From: JAFNAG01 sp963739235
Lineage (GTDB): Bacteria; Acidobacteriota; UBA6911
Direction: 5' to 3'
NCBI GenBank assembly: GCA_963739235.1
Contig: CAVTZY010000042.1
Span: forward strand, 186,001 to 250,000
Length of the DNA stretch: 64,000 bases
The notes below the pieces were generated by a model. That model did not search any database. It had not been told where the DNA came from and worked only from the letters and a program-made list of their open reading frames with translations. The position numbers and the translations under genes were made by a program. The number at the start of each line of letters is the position of its first letter. The stretch's first letter is position 1. This document shows, piece after piece, positions 16,505 through 24,852 of this stretch.

Positions 16505-19500
16505 ATGAGCTTCATGAAGTATTCGGACACGGAGCTCCGCAGTCTCGCTGCCCAGGCCACGCCGCTCGACCAACGTTGGCATGGCGGCATTGAACCTAAT
16601 GCGGGCGAATCGGAGGCTGTAGTCCGGCTTCAGCGGTGGCGGCATACGCTTTCGATCGAGGGCGACCCGCGCATCTTCGCTCGCCGGCTTGCCTTCGACG
16701 GGCTCGATTTACAGAACTGCCTGCCCCCGCTCGGTTCTGTGCGGCTGGCCGACCAGGAACCACTCCCCGCCTGGGCGGAGCGGCTCAACGCATTACTCCT
16801 GTGCTGCCGTTCGTCCGGAGAGGTCCTGCAGCAGCTGTCCTCCCCGATACAGGCAAACGCGGACGCTCGCCAGGCAGGGTCCGACCTACTGCCCGATCAG
16901 GACGCATGGGCTCTGTCCATCGCCGCTTCGGCCGAGAACTCACTGCCTTTTTGGGAGGTCTGGGTTCCCTTCGTTACCGGCGCTACCGAAGAACTGCGCG
17001 GCCGCGCCGGTGATACATTAAACAACCTGGGCGAGGACGCCCTCCAAACCTTCCAGTCGCAGCTCTTGGCCACCCTGGTTTATGTGGCAGCGCTGCCTCT
17101 GGGCCTGGAGTTTCGCCGTTACCTGGCCGGACACGATCCACTTTCGATTCTCAAGCAATCTGCACCGGATACGTCGCCGCCCTCCCGCGACTTGTACCGC
17201 GGTTTCGTTCGTCATCTCCCTAGCGGCGGACTGCTAGCCTTCTTCCGGGAGTACGCCGTCCTTGCCCGCCTGATGGCAGAACTGGCCGGTCACTGGGCCG
17301 AACACGTGCACGAGTTCTGCCATCGCCTGGACGAAGACCGTGCCGCACTGGCGAAACTGTTCAATCGAGGTTTGGACTTCGGCCCGGTGGTTGAAGTGAG
17401 GATCGGCATTTCCGATCCGCACCATCGCCGCCGAGATGTAGTGATCGCCACCTTCGCCTCCGGTTTGAAAATAGTCTATAAGCCGAAGGATCTGGGTATC
17501 GACGAGGCATTTTGGAATTTCATAGATTGGCTCAACATACAAACCCTACAAGGCGGAGCTTTGCCGCTGCGCACGCTGAAGGTCCTCAATCGAACGACCC
17601 ACGGGTGGGTTGAGTTCGTTGAACACCAATCGTGTCAGCACCCATGCGAGGTGCAGCGCTACTACCGGCGCATCGGCATGCTCCTGTGCCTGGCCTATGT
17701 AATTGGCGCCACCGACTTCCATCAGGAGAACATGATCGCCGACGGAGAGCAGCCGGTCCTATTGGATCTCGAGACCATGCTGCAGCCGTTGCCCCGGCCC
17801 TGGGACGGCTTGCTTGCGGCCTCAGCCGACCAACGGGCGGTGGAAATCATGCACGATTCGGTCCTGCGGACTGGCCTGTTGCCGTTCTGGATAATCGGCA
17901 ATCCGGGCAAGAGCTACGATGTCAGTGGCATAGGCGCCGAGGAAACGTTGGACACTGGCTATCTCGGTGCGCAGTGGGAAAACATCAACACGGACCGGAT
18001 GCAAGTCGTTTATCGCAGCTCGAGGACGGAGGCGCAAGGCAATCGGCCGATGCTCAACGGAGACCTCGTCTCCGCTGAAGACTACGTCGCCGAGATAAGG
18101 AACGGCTTCACCGAGATTTATCGCGCGCTGCTCGCCCGCCGCGACGAACTGCTCACCGAAGACGGTCCGCTAAGCTGGTTCCGCGGTTTGAAAATGCGCT
18201 GCCTACTGCGCATGAGCAAGGCTTACGTGCAAATCCTGAACCGTCGACTCCATCCGGAATTCCTCCGCAATGGCGCCGATGGCAGTATCGAGTTGGAGCG
18301 GTTGGCCCGGGACTTCGTGGTCGTTGATCCCGATCCCGAATATGCGGCGCCGTGGGGAATCTATCGCGCCGAGGTGGACGCTCTCGAACGGCTGGACATT
18401 CCCTTTTTCGCTTTCTTCAGCGACTCGGACGCGCTGCTCGCCGATGGCCGCGTGGTCGCACCAGGTTTCTTCCCGGAAAGCGGCCTGCAGCGCGCGTCCT
18501 CCCGTGTGCGCAAGCTGAGCGAGGAAGACCTGCGCGTGCAGACAGACTTCATTTGCGCCTCCCTATACGCCCGCTACGCCAGTCGCCTGTCGGAGGTCCC
18601 CCAACGACCCGCAGGTGACGGCAGCGCAGAAGACAGCGAGCAGCCACCGCTGACACGTGCGGAACTCGTGGCGGCCGCCGTTGCCGTTGCCGAACAGATA
18701 TCGCAGTTGGCAATCCGTGGCTCTGACGGTGGGATCACCTGGTTGTCGCTGGCCTTCGACCCCACTGTGGATCGGATGAACTTTCTGCCCATGTCCGACA
18801 ACCTGTACGACGGCCGTATCGGCGTGTCCTTCTTCCTGGCCGCGTTGGAGCACGTCACGGGCGGAGCGGGCTTTCGCGACCTGGCTTTATCGGCCTTGAT
18901 GCCGCTACGCAAATTACTCCGCCAGCCTTTTCCCCCGCTCACTGGCCGGACCAACCTGGGTGGCGCTGTAGGACTGGGAGGTCAGCTCTACGCCTTGGTC
19001 CGAATCGCAGGCTGGTTGAGTGACGATGAATTGCTGCATCTGGCGGCCAGCGCTACCGGCTGGTTTACCCCCAAACGCATTGCCCTGGATGAAGCGCTGG
19101 ATGTCTTCGGCGGCAGCGCCGGCGGTATTCTTGGTTTACTCGCATTCTCGGCAGCACGTGGCAACGGCGTCGCGCTCGAGACTGCAGTCCAGTGCGGACA
19201 TCACTTGCTGAAAAAACGCGTCCGCGCGGAAACCGGCCACCTGGTTTGGCCCGGAAGCTGGGTATCCCGCCCATTAACCGGATTCGGTCACGGATCCGCC
19301 GGAATCGCCCATGCGCTCCTGCGTCTGAGTCAGACCAGTGGCGAGCACCGATTCCGGCAGGCGGCGGAAGAGGGCATCGCCTACGAGACGGCGGTCTACT
19401 CCGACAGCGCCCGTAATTGGCCAGACTTCCGCTATCCCGCGGGTCCGGAAGGCGCCCGCTTCATGGTGGCCTGGTGCAACGGATCCGCCGGCATCGGTTT

Positions 19501-19870
19501 GGGGCGGTTGGGCGGTCTGCCCGTGCTCGACACACCTTCCATCCGCCAGGACATTGCGAATGCTCTGGAGACCACGCAGAATACTCCGCTGACCGACGAG
19601 GACCACATTTGTTGCGGTAACCTGGGCCGGCTCGACGTGTTGGCCGAAGCGAGCCGGCGCCTGGGACGCCCGGAACTGCTCGACGAAGCCCGCCGCCGCG
19701 CCAGCATGCTCGTCCGGCGCGCCGCACGCAACGGCCGTTATGCGTTGTTCGCGCAGGTGCCCGGCGTGACCGATAGTCTCTCGTTGTTCCAAGGGACCGC
19801 CGGAATTGGCTACCAGCTGTTGCGCCTGGCTGAGCCGGACCGGATGCCTTGCGTGCTGCTTTGGGAATGA
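16505..19870 (+). CDS. lanM: Class II lanthipeptide synthetase LanM (CCG-type, ProcM-like)
   Basis: 1121-residue bifunctional enzyme. The N-terminal DUF4135 dehydratase half (~residues 150-600) phosphorylates and eliminates Ser/Thr; it has VYKPKDLG (~323) and GATDFHQENMIA with DLETML (~400-425), the kinase-like catalytic region. The C-terminal LanC-like cyclase (~745-1115) adds Cys thiols to form (methyl)lanthionine: GHGSAGIAHAL (His929), WCNGSAGIGLG (Cys991) and HICCGNLGRLD (Cys1036, Cys1037). The Cys-Cys-Gly in place of Cys-His-Gly gives three Cys zinc ligands, a feature of the ProcM-like clade often paired with Nif11 leaders and relaxed specificity. ATG 16514 is an alternative start. It is followed by two oxygenase genes on the same strand. 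Confidence 0.95.
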   Translation: MSFMKYSDTELRSLAAQATPLDQRWHGGIEPNAGESEAVVRLQRWRHTLSIEGDPRIFARRLAFDGLDLQNCLPPLGSVRLADQEPLPAWAERLNALLLCCRSSGEVLQQLSSPIQANADARQAGSDLLPDQDAWALSIAASAENSLPFWEVWVPFVTGATEELRGRAGDTLNNLGEDALQTFQSQLLATLVYVAALPLGLEFRRYLAGHDPLSILKQSAPDTSPPSRDLYRGFVRHLPSGGLLAFFREYAVLARLMAELAGHWAEHVHEFCHRLDEDRAALAKLFNRGLDFGPVVEVRIGISDPHHRRRDVVIATFASGLKIVYKPKDLGIDEAFWNFIDWLNIQTLQGGALPLRTLKVLNRTTHGWVEFVEHQSCQHPCEVQRYYRRIGMLLCLAYVIGATDFHQENMIADGEQPVLLDLETMLQPLPRPWDGLLAASADQRAVEIMHDSVLRTGLLPFWIIGNPGKSYDVSGIGAEETLDTGYLGAQWENINTDRMQVVYRSSRTEAQGNRPMLNGDLVSAEDYVAEIRNGFTEIYRALLARRDELLTEDGPLSWFRGLKMRCLLRMSKAYVQILNRRLHPEFLRNGADGSIELERLARDFVVVDPDPEYAAPWGIYRAEVDALERLDIPFFAFFSDSDALLADGRVVAPGFFPESGLQRASSRVRKLSEEDLRVQTDFICASLYARYASRLSEVPQRPAGDGSAEDSEQPPLTRAELVAAAVAVAEQISQLAIRGSDGGITWLSLAFDPTVDRMNFLPMSDNLYDGRIGVSFFLAALEHVTGGAGFRDLALSALMPLRKLLRQPFPPLTGRTNLGGAVGLGGQLYALVRIAGWLSDDELLHLAASATGWFTPKRIALDEALDVFGGSAGGILGLLAFSAARGNGVALETAVQCGHHLLKKRVRAETGHLVWPGSWVSRPLTGFGHGSAGIAHALLRLSQTSGEHRFRQAAEEGIAYETAVYSDSARNWPDFRYPAGPEGARFMVAWCNGSAGIGLGRLGGLPVLDTPSIRQDIANALETTQNTPLTDEDHICCGNLGRLDVLAEASRRLGRPELLDEARRRASMLVRRAARNGRYALFAQVPGVTDSLSLFQGTAGIGYQLLRLAEPDRMPCVLLWE

Positions 19871-19901
19871 CCGCTTGAAAAAACTTGCAGAGGTGCGAAA
19901 G

Positions 19902-20486
19902 ATGGGCGCGATTGCAGCGCAGTTCTCACAGCAGAGATACGTATTCTTGCCCTCCCTCTTAGAAGCGCACCAGGCAATGCAGCTATACGACTATGTCCTG
20001 AACCTGGTAAAGAAAACTCAATGGATAAGCGACAGGCAGGTTCCCAATTCTCCCGCGCTGTACGGCGAATCTCGCATGGAAGAGCTCCTCTTGACCATGC
20101 TACCTCAGATAGAAGAGGCCAGCGCCCTCAGCTTGTACCCGACTTGTTCTTACCTGCGCGTATACAAGCGAGGTGACGTCCTCGCACGGCACCAAGATCG
20201 CCCCGCCTGCGAGATCAGCATAAGTCTGAATCTCGGCTACGAGGCAGATACCCCCTGGCCTCTTTGGATAGAGGGGCCGGATGGAGTCTCTTCCGTCCAA
20301 ATGCAACCAGGAGATGCCTTGCTTTATCGCGGCGCTGAGTGTGTCCACTGGCGCGATGCTTTTACCGGAGAGCGTGCCGCGCAGGTTTTTCTTCATTACG
20401 TGGACCGGAATGGCGCTCATGCGGAATGGAAGTTCGACAAACGCGGAGACTGGCGCGTGCTCGAGCGGTTCTCGCATCTTTTCTAA
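19902..20486 (+). CDS. Fe(II)/2-oxoglutarate-dependent oxygenase 1 of the lanthipeptide cluster
   Basis: 194 residues from ATG 19902 (GAGGTG seven bases upstream; a longer frame from 19806 would overlap lanM). It has a double-stranded beta-helix pattern with the iron triad His97-x-Asp99 (ARHQDRPACEISISLN) and His149 (ECVHWRDAF), and Arg158 (GERAAQVFLHYV) as probable 2-oxoglutarate carboxylate binder. No signal peptide. It starts 31 bases after lanM and is probably in the same transcript. Role inferred: hydroxylation of the precursor core, whose Pro, Asp, Asn and Lys residues are typical targets of such enzymes. A related family also occurs outside RiPP loci, so a cluster role needs proof. Confidence 0.82.
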   Translation: MGAIAAQFSQQRYVFLPSLLEAHQAMQLYDYVLNLVKKTQWISDRQVPNSPALYGESRMEELLLTMLPQIEEASALSLYPTCSYLRVYKRGDVLARHQDRPACEISISLNLGYEADTPWPLWIEGPDGVSSVQMQPGDALLYRGAECVHWRDAFTGERAAQVFLHYVDRNGAHAEWKFDKRGDWRVLERFSHLF

Positions 20487-20494
20487 GGGCTGCA

Positions 20495-21196
20495 ATGCTC
20501 CGTTGGAAGCCGGCTATGACATCGATTGAGAGAAACAAGCTTCGCGAAAAAATCAGGGTGGCAGACGGTTTTGTCCCACGCAAGATGTGCGAGGAAATTG
20601 TACGTTCCGTTAATCCCGCGGCTCTTCGCGATGCGGCCGTATCCGATGTCAACGACGCATCAGCGCCCCAAATAGTGGACAAAACGGTTCGTAATGTACT
20701 GGTGCAGGATCCGCTTTCCGTCAGCTTGCAGGTGAATGGCACGTTGCAGAGGGTCGTTGACGAGTTGATCGAGCCATTTTATCACCTGCAAATTGATTAC
20801 TGGGAATCTCCGGATATCCTCGTCTATCCGCCAGGCGGTTTCTACGTCCCCCACAACGATGCCGAGGACGTGGCACACGACGAGGAGCGTTTCATCTGGG
20901 AGTGGCGCAGGACCTTGGACAGGGATATTTCCGTCGTTTGGTACTTGAATGAGGACTTCGATGGTGGTGAACTTGTGTTTCCTCCGTTCCAACTCGCCAT
21001 CCGACCTGCAACCGGAATGGTCGTTACGTTCCCCAGCACGCACGAATACGCGCACACCGCGAAATCCGTGATCAGTGGCACGCGCTATGCGGTGGTGACC
21101 TGGATGGCTGCGGTCGGTACTCCCAGGGTACAGTCAACTCCGCCGGCACGTGTGCAAAACAGGTCTTGGCAGCAGTGTCTTAAGTTGGTCCGATGA
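20495..21196 (+). CDS. Prolyl 4-hydroxylase-like Fe(II)/2-oxoglutarate oxygenase 2 of the lanthipeptide cluster
   Basis: 233 residues, starting 8 bases after the first oxygenase. ATG 20495 (after TAAGGG) is preferred and ATG 20516 is possible. The catalytic set is typical of P4H-type enzymes: His120-x-Asp122 (YVPHNDAED), His187 (EYAHTAKSV) and Arg197 (SGTRYAVVTW), with DGGELVF before the distal half. It is not similar enough to oxygenase 1 to look like a recent duplicate, so the two may act on different residues. A P4H-like enzyme next to a precursor with a P-N-P-K-P-K-D-P tail suggests proline hydroxylation. The likely operon is precursor-lanM-ox1-ox2. Confidence 0.85.
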   Translation: MLRWKPAMTSIERNKLREKIRVADGFVPRKMCEEIVRSVNPAALRDAAVSDVNDASAPQIVDKTVRNVLVQDPLSVSLQVNGTLQRVVDELIEPFYHLQIDYWESPDILVYPPGGFYVPHNDAEDVAHDEERFIWEWRRTLDRDISVVWYLNEDFDGGELVFPPFQLAIRPATGMVVTFPSTHEYAHTAKSVISGTRYAVVTWMAAVGTPRVQSTPPARVQNRSWQQCLKLVR

Positions 21197-21209
21197 CTGG
21201 TAAGGCCGC

Positions 21210-21482
21210 ATGGTCATGACGCTCCAGATCAGCGCCCTTCACATCCCTGGACCTGTCTTTCTCCGCCTCTATTACCTCGCCGCCTGGAGGGCCCTGCTCT
21301 CGGAGTTTCGGCTCGAATCGACTTGTGGGCAGTTGGATATATTGCAGTCTGCATGCCGCAGGAGGTCAGCCGAGTGTAATGGTTTACCCATGCCCGGCAG
21401 AGCCCTTCCAGCCGCATCCGATCGAGGGCAGGGATGCAGACATTGGCATAACGCAGGTTTTAATCAAAATCAGAACCGGTGA
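21210..21482 (+). CDS. Possible small protein after the oxygenases, unrecognised
   Basis: A 90-codon open frame begins 14 bases after oxygenase 2, with AAGG shortly before the ATG. The first half (HIPGPVFLRLYYLAAWRALL) looks protein-like, but the second half is rich in Cys, Arg and Gly with no pattern I recognise. It could be a fourth cluster gene or chance. It ends where the opposite-strand gene at 21488 begins. Confidence 0.25.
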   Translation: MVMTLQISALHIPGPVFLRLYYLAAWRALLSEFRLESTCGQLDILQSACRRRSAECNGLPMPGRALPAASDRGQGCRHWHNAGFNQNQNR

Positions 21483-21487
21483 CGACC

Positions 21488-21985
21488 TCACTCCTCCGGG
21501 GGGCGTTTCTTGAAGAACTCTGGAACCAGTCGCTCCGCGGCTTGGGATACTTGGTCCCCAGGCCAAGTAGGGCACATGCCGTCGCGGAAGCTCCAGGGAC
21601 ATCTTGCGCAGAACCGTAAGATGAACACGGCCTTGTCTTGGTACCCCTTGTTGAGCAAGCGCTGCGCCAACACCAGATATTGTTGCGCCATCATGACGAG
21701 CCTGACGTAGTCATCGATTGCTCCGGATGCGGGGCTTGGCGCTTGAATCGCTGGCGCCTTCCGTTCGCATAGCGCTTTCACACAGGCCAGCGGATCGCCC
21801 GGTGGATTCCGTTCGGCGCCAATCACCTTGTCCGCGCTGAAGCCGTTGCTCGAGGGCATGGACTCGAACGCGCGGATGTATGGCTGAACGTATTGAACCG
21901 GAGGTTGTCCCGGCGGTGTCCGGACCAGCGGGCTTGTCCGGACGTATGTAACATCCTTTGCGACCGCCAAAGCGATCGCGAACAA
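21488..21985 (-). CDS. Hypothetical protein, possibly secreted, Cys-containing
   Basis: 165 codons from a TTG at 21985. The first residues (FAIALAVA) could be the end of a signal peptide, suggesting the true start is lost or lies in another frame just upstream. A Pro-rich segment (RTPPGQPPVQYV) follows, then a helical region (DDYVRLVMMAQQYLVLAQRLLNKG) and a Cys cluster (CARCPWSFRDGMCPTW). I recognise no family. It is convergent with the lanthipeptide cluster. Confidence 0.4.
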   Translation of the reverse strand: MFAIALAVAKDVTYVRTSPLVRTPPGQPPVQYVQPYIRAFESMPSSNGFSADKVIGAERNPPGDPLACVKALCERKAPAIQAPSPASGAIDDYVRLVMMAQQYLVLAQRLLNKGYQDKAVFILRFCARCPWSFRDGMCPTWPGDQVSQAAERLVPEFFKKRPPEE

Positions 21986-22221
21986 AATGGATTGTGGTCA
22001 AAAATCATATAAAAATCGTTAAGTGAACAATACTGCCACTAAACCGGCTGATCCCATCAAGAGGAAGTAGTCACGCAAGGCTGCCACGAGGGTGTCTCCG
22101 TGAATCGTCTCGCATGGGATCATACCCAATTAGTGGTTATGGGACGGCAAGAAGGTCAGCGGCCCGGCGGGGGATTTGTCTGCCCTGAGCAACCCTTCCC
22201 GGGTGTAGAATCTTGATCGTG

Positions 22222-23208
22222 ATGGCTGTCCTCGAGCGCGATAAAAAAATCTCAGCGGTGGCCCTCAGCGCGCTGGTAGCGTGGTTCGCTCTGACCTGCT
22301 CCTGTGTGGGGAGCAAAACGTCGCGGATCATGCCGCCCGATGTGGCCGGGAAGCTTTACATCGCCGAATACGGCCGCGTCGACGACATCAACGTGCGAAT
22401 TGTAAGCGGGCAGTACGTGAGAGAAAATCTCGACGAAGAATTTACTAACTTCGGCCAGCACTATCGATTTCGCTTTATCCCAGTCAACGAATTCTGGCTT
22501 GACCAGCAGAACGCCCCCGGGGAGGAATCATTCTTCGTGCGCCACCTTCTCATCGAACACAAGTTGATGGCCCAGGGAATGAACTACGAAAAGGCATTGG
22601 AAAGGGCGGACGCGGCCGAACTGGCGGAGAGAAGCAAAACCAAACCAGCCCTGGAAGGCGAAGCCCTCCTGAAATCCGGTCGGACCGCCGAACTCATGGG
22701 GAGGATCCATAAACAGTTTCTCGAGGAATATGGCACAGATGTGAAGGTATGGGTAGTTGATGGAGAGCTGGTCAGGAATCTGTGTTTTATCGATTTCACC
22801 GAGGGCGGGCACGACAAAGTCTACAGATTCGTCCCGGAGAAGGAGGTCTGGCTCGATGACGACCTCATGCCCGAGGAGCGCAGGCTTGTCCTGCTGCACG
22901 AAATGCACGAAAGATATTTGATGGCACATGGATGGCCTTACTCCAAGGCTCACAAGGACTCGAGCAAGCTCGAATCTCGCTGCAGGCGCCATCCCGGGCA
23001 ACTGGACGCGAGCCTGAAGGCGGAGATTGGAAAAACAAACGTTGACGCGGCCTCCGCTGCCGGTTCAGTTTTTCACTTTGACTTCGGTCAGTTGAAACGA
23101 TTGTTGGTCGCCACGCGAGTCTACAGCTGCCCACGGAGTTCCGCTGAGAACAATGATGCAGGCCAACAGAATGAATTGGCGTATATTGGTGTGATAAACC
23201 TTGAGTGA
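22222..23208 (+). CDS. Hypothetical protein with an internally duplicated domain, possible lipoprotein
   Basis: 328 residues from ATG 22222 (TTG 22213 also possible). A hydrophobic N-terminus ending LTCSCVGS could be a lipoprotein signal. The body contains the same ~75-residue unit twice: (i) RIVSGQYVRENL, YRFRFIPVNEFWLD, VRHLLIEHKLMAQGMNYEKA and (ii) WVVDGELVRNLCFID, YRFVPEKEVWLDD, LLHEMHERYLMAHGWPYSKAH. Each ends in a helix with a His/Glu motif (IEHKLM, HEMHER) that could bind metal. I do not know the family. The C-terminal ~70 residues differ and may be disordered. No partner genes are evident. Confidence 0.6.
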   Translation: MAVLERDKKISAVALSALVAWFALTCSCVGSKTSRIMPPDVAGKLYIAEYGRVDDINVRIVSGQYVRENLDEEFTNFGQHYRFRFIPVNEFWLDQQNAPGEESFFVRHLLIEHKLMAQGMNYEKALERADAAELAERSKTKPALEGEALLKSGRTAELMGRIHKQFLEEYGTDVKVWVVDGELVRNLCFIDFTEGGHDKVYRFVPEKEVWLDDDLMPEERRLVLLHEMHERYLMAHGWPYSKAHKDSSKLESRCRRHPGQLDASLKAEIGKTNVDAASAAGSVFHFDFGQLKRLLVATRVYSCPRSSAENNDAGQQNELAYIGVINLE

Positions 23209-23995
23209 AAATAACAATTCTCAGTTCAACAAAACATCGAGTCCCGAAATCCAATGCGGCAGAATTGGCACGGCTCCCGCCGGTTAGAGGCCGGCATCAT
23301 CGGAAATCTCCAGTTTTTGGAATAGGTCAACGATTCTATCTGAGGCGGCGGCCACCTGGGATGAGCAAAAGACTGAAGCGTAAATGGAGATTTCTTGTTT
23401 GGGCCGACAATCCTCAGGCGGGCGAGGCTAACGCCTCGAAGTTAACATAAGATCCCCATATCGGAAGCTGGGAGAGAGGTGAGATCTGGTCGATTCTGCG
23501 ACTTATTTCGCCTATCCATCGGGAGGGCAGACGAGCGGAGGCCTCGGCGCGGACGTTCGATCGAATACGAGGCTTGTCAGTCCGCCGGTTAGATCGATGT
23601 CTGATGGTGCGTCGGGCGTCCGAACTTGCATCCTTCCCGAGAGGGATTCTGCACCTTTCAGCACTTCACCCCCCTGTGATCTGCCGATTCCTCGTACCCG
23701 AATCCAGGGGCGTTAGCAATTTGGCGACAGACAATGGGAGAGCGACTCCGATGAATCTGGTGATTAGAATTATCTGAGAATTGCATATTCTTTAACACCC
23801 TGCCACAGTAAAATCCCTTCTGTCATTCCGAGCTGCGGCGCACGTGCTGGCGGTGGTGGGGATGACAGGTGAGAGAGCGGCCGAACGCTCAACCCGTCCG
23901 GGAAGTTTTCCGCCGAGTTTTCTGGATGCTCTCTATCCTCTCCAGGACTCCAACATTGACCATCGCTCGAAAGCGACCCAACTAGGAGACGATCC
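23209..23995. other. Long intergenic region with one copy of the ~80-bp dispersed repeat
   Basis: Almost 790 bases without a recognisable gene. The only structured feature is the repeat at 23437-23518 (separate entry). Short open frames are low-complexity or end at the repeat. The last 60 bases carry the leader of the solute-binding protein gene, with AGGAGACGATCC before its ATG. Confidence 0.5.
23437..23518 (+). repeat. Dispersed ~80-bp repeat, copy A
   Basis: It begins GAAGTTAACATAAGATCCCC, passes CATATCGGAAGCTGG and GAGAGAGGTGAGATC, and ends CTTATTTCGCCTATCCA. The same ends recur at 32928-33000, 43291-43362 and, more diverged, 63075-63171. Flanks differ at each locus, so this is a mobile or recombining unit. 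Confidence 0.75.
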
Positions 23996-24832
23996 ATGGA
24001 AACATTCGGCGATAGATCCAGAGCCGGCCTCGTCCTTGGAGCTGCAGCCTTCGTCCTTATGTCAATTGCGGCAAGCGGCACGGTGGAAGTTATCCCATCC
24101 GCCCAGACGGAGATGCTGACAATCATCGCCGAGGATGAGGCGGCACCCTGGTCGTATCCCGATGGCACCGGATATGCCAATGACATTGTCAAGGCGGCGT
24201 ATGCTGCAGTCGGGGTGCATGTTCAGCTGAGTGCTCAGCCATACGCCCGCTGCAAGCAAAACGTACTTGATGGCTCGGCAGCAGGCTGTTTCAGCATGTC
24301 CTGGGAGCGGGAACTGGAAGGGAAGGTGGTCTTTTCAGAAGCTCCGCTCTTTGTCTGTTACGCCGATTACCTGCACCGGACGGACAGGCCGCTGGAGGCA
24401 AGCAGCGAACAGACCATCCGCAGGAAGATTGTCGTGGGTAGCGTTTTCGGGTACGAATATCCACCGTCGCTTGCGCGGCTGCGCGAAAACGGATTGGTCG
24501 TTCTCGAGGAGACGAACTCCGAAATACTCAACCTGAAGAAACTGGACGCGGGTCGCATCGATGCCGCGCTCATCACCAACAACGAGATAAAGACGTATCA
24601 AAGCCTGTGCGTCAAAGCTGGCGTGCGGCATGAAATTCGACCGGCGTTTCGGAGCGGAGAGCTGAAGTCCTACATTGGGTTCAGCGCCAGGCATCCGCGC
24701 GGGCAGTGGGCCCGCGAGCGTTTTGATGCAGGGTTTGCCACCATCAAGAAAAACGGCGTCTTGCTTGCACTTACCGAGAAATGGAAAGGCATGACCCAAA
24801 CAGAATCCGGGTTGATGCAATCGAAAAAATAA
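23996..24832 (+). CDS. Periplasmic solute-binding protein, family 3 (amino-acid-type)
   Basis: 278 residues with an N-terminal signal sequence (residues ~12-35). The extracellular solute-binding protein family 3 fold is seen in MLTIIAEDEAAPWSYPDG at the start of lobe 1, GYANDIVKAAYAAVG for the ligand-domain helix, and LDAGRIDAALITN in the lobe-hinge region. No ABC permease or ATPase follows. Instead a hybrid histidine kinase starts about 20 bases after the stop, on the same strand. In such settings the binding protein often supplies ligand to the kinase rather than to a transporter; that is inference from gene order. Confidence 0.83.
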   Translation: METFGDRSRAGLVLGAAAFVLMSIAASGTVEVIPSAQTEMLTIIAEDEAAPWSYPDGTGYANDIVKAAYAAVGVHVQLSAQPYARCKQNVLDGSAAGCFSMSWERELEGKVVFSEAPLFVCYADYLHRTDRPLEASSEQTIRRKIVVGSVFGYEYPPSLARLRENGLVVLEETNSEILNLKKLDAGRIDAALITNNEIKTYQSLCVKAGVRHEIRPAFRSGELKSYIGFSARHPRGQWARERFDAGFATIKKNGVLLALTEKWKGMTQTESGLMQSKK

Positions 24833-24852
24833 GCCACGAAGAAGAGAAACAG

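Noticed and set aside
21210..21482. Fourth gene of the lanthipeptide cluster
   Set aside because: Kept only as a low-confidence feature: the second half is low-complexity and no Cys/Ser core, GG site or enzyme motif supports a role.
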